Source: an uncultured Cocleimonas sp. (GTDB taxonomy: Bacteria > Pseudomonadota > Gammaproteobacteria > Thiotrichales > Thiotrichaceae). Taken from it: a stretch of DNA of 9,790 bases. The stretch is from assembly GCA_937974135.1 (NCBI GenBank), contig CALJIH010000116.1:1-9790 (forward strand), in the 5' to 3' direction. Positions within the stretch are counted from its first letter, which is position 1, and the number at the start of each line of letters is the position of its first letter. Below, piece by piece: positions 6,511 to 9,790 of the stretch. The notes below the pieces were generated by a model that saw nothing but the letters and a program-made list of their open reading frames with translations, did not search any database and was not told where the DNA came from. The position numbers were made by a program, and so were the translations under genes.

Positions 6511-8061
6511 ATGTTTAACGGTAACGTAACGCAAACGTATAATTTTCAAGATGCATCTTATGAGATCATCTTTATGTTATTAGGTGCTTTTCTTTTAGGT
6601 AGTTTACTCACTTGGTTATTGCATAAATTATTTAATCGAGATTACAGTGTTGAGAACAATGCCTATCGTTATGAACACCAAGGCAATGATGAAATTAATA
6701 CCCTTAAGCAAAGCCATCCTCATCAAGCACAAACAACAGGTGAAGTGAGAATTGTTGACAAACCTTCACATCAACAACCTAAAATTGTCAGTGCTCCCGA
6801 TGATCTGACAAAAATCAGTGGTATAGATGCAAATATGCAAACCGAATTGAGTAAATTCAATATTAAATCATATGCTGATTTGCGTGATATCGATACTCAA
6901 GATCTAAAAGCTATTCAAAATAATAAACTTGAAAATAAACGTGTCATAGAAACTTGGCCGCATCAAGCTAGCCTTGCGGCAAAAGGTGACTGGAACAAAC
7001 TTAAGGACTATCAGGGTTTTATCCAACGCGTTCAAGTTGCTTCAAATACCCCTGAAGAAACTGAAAAACCATCCATCCAAGAAGAAACAAAAGATGAATT
7101 AACCAAGATTGTTGGTATTGATTCTACAATTGAGAAAATTCTAAATAAAAAAGAAATAAAAACTTATAAGCAATTGAGTCATATCGATGGAGAAATTTTA
7201 AAGTCACACTTAACCAATGAAGATTCTAAATACGATAATTATGAAACTGATTCTTGGTCGCATCAAGCAGCCATGGCTGATAAAGAACAATGGGAAGAGC
7301 TAAAAGTTTATCAAGACTTTATGCATTCTGAATCTGAATCAGTTGATTCAAACATAGATAATACAAAAGACACAAGTAGAAAATATTCTGGTTCAAACAT
7401 TACATCTCTTCGATCTGAAAAAGCTAATATCGAATCGTTACCAGATAATGAAGATGAGAATCTAAGTGACCACGATGATCTTAAGAAAATTGAAGGTATA
7501 GGTCCAAAAATTGAAGCTGTACTCAATGACGGTGGTATTTATACATACAGTCAATTATACAATTCAAATAGAAATAGATTGAGACAGTTACTGGATGAAG
7601 CTGGTAGTCAATTTAGAATGCACAATCCTGATTCTTGGCCGCACCAAGCTGGAATGGCAAATAGATCAGAATGGGATGAATTAGCAACCTATCAACATAG
7701 TCTTATCAAAGAACAAGCATTAAAAGCAAAACAAACAGCAGCTGACCGCGAATCAAAAAACAATACACGTGATAAGCAAAAGGTAAGTAGATTAACCACT
7801 ACTAGCAAAAAAGATGATTTAAGAAAAATTGAAGGTATTGGTCCAAAAATTGAAGAATTGCTCAACAAAGCAGGTATAGCTACATTTAAAGATCTTTCAG
7901 AAAATTCAAGGGATGCGATAAAAGAATTATTAAATGAAGCTGGTCCACAATTTCGTATGCATGAACCTGAAAGTTGGCCACATCAAGCAAAATTAGCTTC
8001 TAACGGAGAATGGCAAGAATTAAAGGAATATCAAGACTTCTTGAGCGGTGGTCGTGAATAA
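6511..8061 (+). CDS. Membrane-anchored helix-hairpin-helix repeat protein
   Basis: This encodes 516 residues. AAAAGGA (6497-6503) lies 7 bases before the ATG. One transmembrane helix (about 17-38) is followed by K39 and R43, so by the positive-inside rule the long C-terminal part should be cytoplasmic. That part has four copies of a roughly 75-residue module at about 97-170, 195-270, 322-395 and 435-510. Copies 3 and 4 carry a canonical helix-hairpin-helix, DDL(K/R)KIEGIGPKIE, a QFRMH stretch, then SWPHQA and W-x-E-L-x-x-Y-Q. Copies 1 and 2 have lost the GIGPK hairpin but keep the (W)-(P/S)-H-Q-A half. Such HhH modules occur in proteins annotated as predicted flap-endonuclease-1-like (COG3743). 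HhH motifs usually bind DNA backbone, but no nuclease active site is visible. The linkers are charged and low-complexity. It is apparently co-transcribed with the TSP3-OmpA gene upstream. Only a weak AT-rich hairpin (8061-8094) follows the stop. Confidence 0.8.
   Translation: MFNGNVTQTYNFQDASYEIIFMLLGAFLLGSLLTWLLHKLFNRDYSVENNAYRYEHQGNDEINTLKQSHPHQAQTTGEVRIVDKPSHQQPKIVSAPDDLTKISGIDANMQTELSKFNIKSYADLRDIDTQDLKAIQNNKLENKRVIETWPHQASLAAKGDWNKLKDYQGFIQRVQVASNTPEETEKPSIQEETKDELTKIVGIDSTIEKILNKKEIKTYKQLSHIDGEILKSHLTNEDSKYDNYETDSWSHQAAMADKEQWEELKVYQDFMHSESESVDSNIDNTKDTSRKYSGSNITSLRSEKANIESLPDNEDENLSDHDDLKKIEGIGPKIEAVLNDGGIYTYSQLYNSNRNRLRQLLDEAGSQFRMHNPDSWPHQAGMANRSEWDELATYQHSLIKEQALKAKQTAADRESKNNTRDKQKVSRLTTTSKKDDLRKIEGIGPKIEELLNKAGIATFKDLSENSRDAIKELLNEAGPQFRMHEPESWPHQAKLASNGEWQELKEYQDFLSGGRE
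6799..8040 (+). repeat. Four HhH/WPHQA modules in the membrane-anchored protein
   Basis: The modules lie at 6799-7020, 7093-7320, 7474-7695 and 7813-8040. Copies 3 and 4 are also similar in DNA, for example around the codons for KIEGIGPKIE (7486-7515 and 7825-7854), which points to a relatively recent duplication. Copies 1 and 2 are more diverged: GIGPK is replaced by GIDAN in copy 1 and GIDST in copy 2, and copy 2 has WSHQA in place of WPHQA. Confidence 0.85.
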
Positions 8062-8198
8062 ATACTGTTTAAACCATTAGTCTATCAAAGTATTACGTTT
8101 ATTTTTTAGTCAGAAGAACAAGGCATCTAATTGTATATTTGATACCAATAAACTTGCTTTGAGTTAATATTAGACCCTTAAAGACCAACAACAACACT

Positions 8199-8846
8199 AT
8201 GCAATCTTACCTACTTATCAATTCTTTATTCAAAACAGCAGAGTACAAGCTTGTAAACTCTGATTGCTTGAAAATCACCGAGTTATCTTTAACTAAATCC
8301 GATGCTAAAAAGGTTCTTTTAAGTTGTATCAAACGTGAAGAGGGTCAGTCTATACCATCATATGTATCTTGGTTAATCCTTTCGTTGGGTTGTTCTCTAA
8401 TAGCTTCGATTATTTACTTTAGCCTGTTTTCAACACTGATTAGTGATAACTTATTGAATATAATATTCTTTTTATCAACTATTACCATAGCATCAATGCT
8501 TATTACTAGACCGGTAAAAACCTATATTTACAAGGACACCGACTCAAATAATGTTTTACTCAAAATCAGTAAAAGCGCTTTAATCAATAATGCAACAAAG
8601 CAGTTCGTAGAAGATTTAGATCAAGCAATTGAAAATACACAAGTCGATAGCTTTAGTCGAATCAACTTAAAGAAAAATGCAAAAATTGAGTACGAAAAAC
8701 AACATAAAAATGTCGATGATCTATTTAATCTAGGCCTAATCGACGAAGCTTTATACAATCGAATCTGCAATAGCATGCATGAAAAAGTGTTTGGTACAAT
8801 TACTAAACAAGTCATGGATAACAATGTTATTTATTTAAATAGATAA
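8199..8846 (+). CDS. Unrecognised two-helix membrane protein
   Basis: This encodes 215 residues that I do not recognise. An N-terminal soluble part (1-52) is followed by two adjacent transmembrane helices (about 54-80 and 82-103). Next is a short stretch KTYIYKDTDSNNVLLKISKS and an amphipathic segment with QFVEDLDQAI (135-144). That pattern of a strand pair followed by a helix recalls bacterial PH-like domains but is not diagnostic. The C-terminal 160-200 is helical and charged, with NVDDLFNLGLIDEALYNRI loosely resembling a SHOCT-type short oligomerisation motif. There is no clear Shine-Dalgarno before the ATG (upstream is CAACAACAACACT) and no alternative start nearby, so translation initiation may be weak or unusual. 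It lies 137 bases after the HhH gene, same strand, so it may be a third member of that cluster or independent. The 22-nt repeat starts 7 bases after the stop. Confidence 0.7.
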   Translation: MQSYLLINSLFKTAEYKLVNSDCLKITELSLTKSDAKKVLLSCIKREEGQSIPSYVSWLILSLGCSLIASIIYFSLFSTLISDNLLNIIFFLSTITIASMLITRPVKTYIYKDTDSNNVLLKISKSALINNATKQFVEDLDQAIENTQVDSFSRINLKKNAKIEYEKQHKNVDDLFNLGLIDEALYNRICNSMHEKVFGTITKQVMDNNVIYLNR

Positions 8847-8852
8847 TCTTAG

Positions 8853-8874
8853 AAAAGACACCCCCCCACTTTTA
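8853..8874 (+). repeat. 22-nt C-rich 3'-end repeat, copy 3
   Basis: The copy reads AAAAGACAC, six further C, then ACTTTTA. It is the exact reverse complement of the copy at 4278-4299 and one base different from 769-790. It begins 7 bases after the stop codon of the two-helix membrane protein. Confidence 0.85.
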
Positions 8875-9046
8875 TATGATATTACACTTTTGTTTTTTAA
8901 AAGCGTCAATAGAATTTATCCAGAGCTAGGCGGTTTTGGCAAACCTTCCCTTCGGGTTGAGGTCGCTGCGCTTTCATTCAATTAAAAGTTATAGTTTGCG
9001 TGATATTGAAGCTAATTGACATTGATAAAGCTGTCCTCTTCTTTAA
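8853..9046 (+). repeat. Composite intergenic repeat, copy 2 (block order A-C-B-D)
   Basis: A is at 8853-8874. C is at 8894-8913 (TTTTTAAAAGCGTCAATAGA, 18 of 20 aligned positions shared with 881-899). B is at 8929-8970 (GGCGGTTTTGGCAAACC, then a CCCTTCGGG hairpin and GGTCGCTGCG). D is at 9027-9046 (AAAGCTGTCCTCTTCTTTAA). The same four blocks occur at 769-985 with B and C exchanged. GCTAGGCG, which in copy 1 belongs to the 3' arm of the 900-946 hairpin, here directly abuts block B (8926-8933). Confidence 0.55.
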
Positions 9047-9300
9047 TAAGCATCAGCCAATAAATTTTTACTAAGACCCAACATTAAGCCAAACAGCTCT
9101 TAAACTTTAATACCAATAGTCAGGTTAGATTATTCTATTGAGTGAGAAAGCTTACGGTAGGGTTTATAAAACTCAAACTAAGATAAGATTCTTTGATGTT
9201 TGTAGTGTTAGCTATTAGTAAATGCAATACCTAGATGACTTGATTCGTTATTTGCCTTTTTAGTATTGGTAAATAACATTTTTGAATCATTTTTAAATTA
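9047..9300. other. Non-coding AT-rich stretch with one hairpin
   Basis: No convincing gene lies between the composite repeat and the clpA terminator. The only clear structure is GTTATTTGCC (9247-9256) with GGTAAATAAC (9268-9277), a 10-bp stem with one G/T wobble. It can extend by TGATTC (9241-9246) / GAATCA (9284-9289) across a bulge, with ATTTTT (9278-9283) after the inner stem. On the plus strand this could act as an AT-rich terminator. TTGAGT (9138-9143) and TATAAA (9165-9170) are promoter-like, but 21 bases apart. Confidence 0.4.
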
Positions 9301-9305
9301 TTAGA

Positions 9306-9346
9306 CGAAAAAAAAACCACCTAAGTGTTTCAACACTAGGGTGGTT
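9306..9346 (-). terminator. Rho-independent terminator of clpA
   Basis: AACCACCTAAGTGTT (9315-9329) and AACACTAGGGTGGTT (9332-9346) form a long stem with two non-Watson-Crick positions. On the minus strand it is followed by nine T (the A run at 9308-9316). It lies about 30 bases beyond the clpA stop. Confidence 0.9.
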
Positions 9347-9375
9347 CTACGTTATTTATATGAGTGAATGAGTAG

Positions 9376-9790
9376 TTATGAGCTCGCCATTTTTTTAGCG
9401 GGAATTATTTTCTCTTCGAAAGATAAAACGAGTTCATCTGATTTCTCAGTAATTCTTACTGTACCACCCTCTTTGCTTAACTTACCGAATAGAATCTCAT
9501 CGGCTAATTCGCGTTTAATTTTCTCTTGTATTAAACGTTCCATCGGTCTTGCTCCCATGATTGGATCATGACCCGTTTTAGCAAGCCAACGCTTTGCTTT
9601 ATCATCAACAATCAAAGTAACTTTTTTCTCTTGCAGTTGAACTTCAAGACGAATCAAGAACTTATCAACGATAGAGATAATGACATTTTCATCAAGAGAT
9701 TTGAATTGTATGACACCGTCTAAACGGTTACGGAATTCAGGTGTAAATACATTTTCAATTGCTTTCATGGTATCCAAGGAGTGATCTTGT
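9376..9790 (-). CDS. clpA: ATP-dependent Clp protease ATP-binding subunit ClpA, C-terminal part
   Basis: The last 137 residues of ClpA; the gene continues beyond the right edge, so no start is present. ClpA is the cytosolic AAA+ unfoldase that feeds substrates, including N-degron proteins delivered by ClpS, into the ClpP protease. Visible are the arginine-finger region FTPEFRNRLDGVI of the second AAA+ domain, the sensor-2 motif GARPMERLIQ, and the small C-terminal subdomain ending ADEILFGKLSKEGGTVRI, all matching E. coli ClpA in order. The TTG at 9775-9777 is an internal leucine codon (reading QDHSLDTMK), not a start. The ClpP-contacting loop and the Walker motifs lie outside the window. The tail KKMASS differs from the E. 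coli tail. A strong terminator follows. Confidence 0.95.
   Translation of the reverse strand, partial: QDHSLDTMKAIENVFTPEFRNRLDGVIQFKSLDENVIISIVDKFLIRLEVQLQEKKVTLIVDDKAKRWLAKTGHDPIMGARPMERLIQEKIKRELADEILFGKLSKEGGTVRITEKSDELVLSFEEKIIPAKKMASS

Noticed and set aside
8621..8824. Minus-strand open frame inside the two-helix membrane protein gene, and the similar one at 7311-7526 inside the HhH gene
   Set aside because: The sense-strand frames are longer, start and stop plausibly, and have coherent protein features. The antisense ones do not.
769..8874. CRISPR array from the 22-nt repeats
   Set aside because: The copies are kilobases apart, in mixed orientation, and separated by genes, with no regular spacers.
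9368..9571. Plus-strand open frame opposite clpA
   Set aside because: It overlaps the conserved clpA frame antisense, with no ribosome-binding site and no family resemblance.
9775..9777. TTG at 9775-9777 as a clpA or small-gene start codon
   Set aside because: The frame continues upstream to the window edge as QDHS and aligns with internal ClpA sequence, so the codon is an internal leucine.

Overview
The window is AT-rich bacterial DNA, most probably from a marine or aquatic gammaproteobacterium. The evidence is an aconitase B co-linear with the 865-residue enterobacterial enzyme and close to it in sequence, a ClpA-type C-terminus, and a single-domain PqiA-like membrane protein. I cannot name the genus. 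No rRNA, tRNA, CRISPR array, transposase or phage gene is visible.

Layout from left to right. (1) 213-752 (+) is a small exported protein with a Tat-like N-terminus, resembling the DUF1569 / DinB-like family. (2) 753-1043 is an intergenic region holding a composite repeat and the acnB terminator. (3) 1044-3641 (-) is acnB, complete, starting at GTG. (4) 3773-4270 (+) is a PqiA-like four-helix membrane protein, divergent from acnB, whose TATAAT box sits where it would give a leaderless mRNA. (5) 4569-6434 (+) is an inner-membrane-anchored protein with seven acidic thrombospondin-3-like supra-repeats and a C-terminal OmpA peptidoglycan-binding domain. (6) 6511-8061 (+), in the same apparent operon, is a membrane-anchored protein with four repeats that combine a helix-hairpin-helix with a W-P-H-Q-A motif. 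(7) 8199-8846 (+) is an unrecognised two-helix membrane protein. (8) 8847-9375 is a long non-coding stretch with a second composite repeat, an AT-rich hairpin and the clpA terminator. (9) 9376-9790 (-) is the C-terminal end of clpA, cut by the window edge.

Two things stand out. First, genes 5 and 6 form a pair whose predicted topologies are complementary. One reaches from the inner membrane to peptidoglycan through a Ca2+-binding-type stalk. The other is tethered to the same membrane with nucleic-acid-binding-type domains probably facing the cytoplasm. A transenvelope assembly is a testable idea, not a demonstrated function. Second, a 22-nt sequence (AAAAGACACC followed by C-rich and ACTTTTA parts) occurs three times, always within 20 bases after a stop codon and in either orientation. 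Two of the copies head larger mosaic repeats (769-985 and 8853-9046) that share further blocks in a different order. This indicates a dispersed intergenic repeat family, possibly doubling as transcription terminators.
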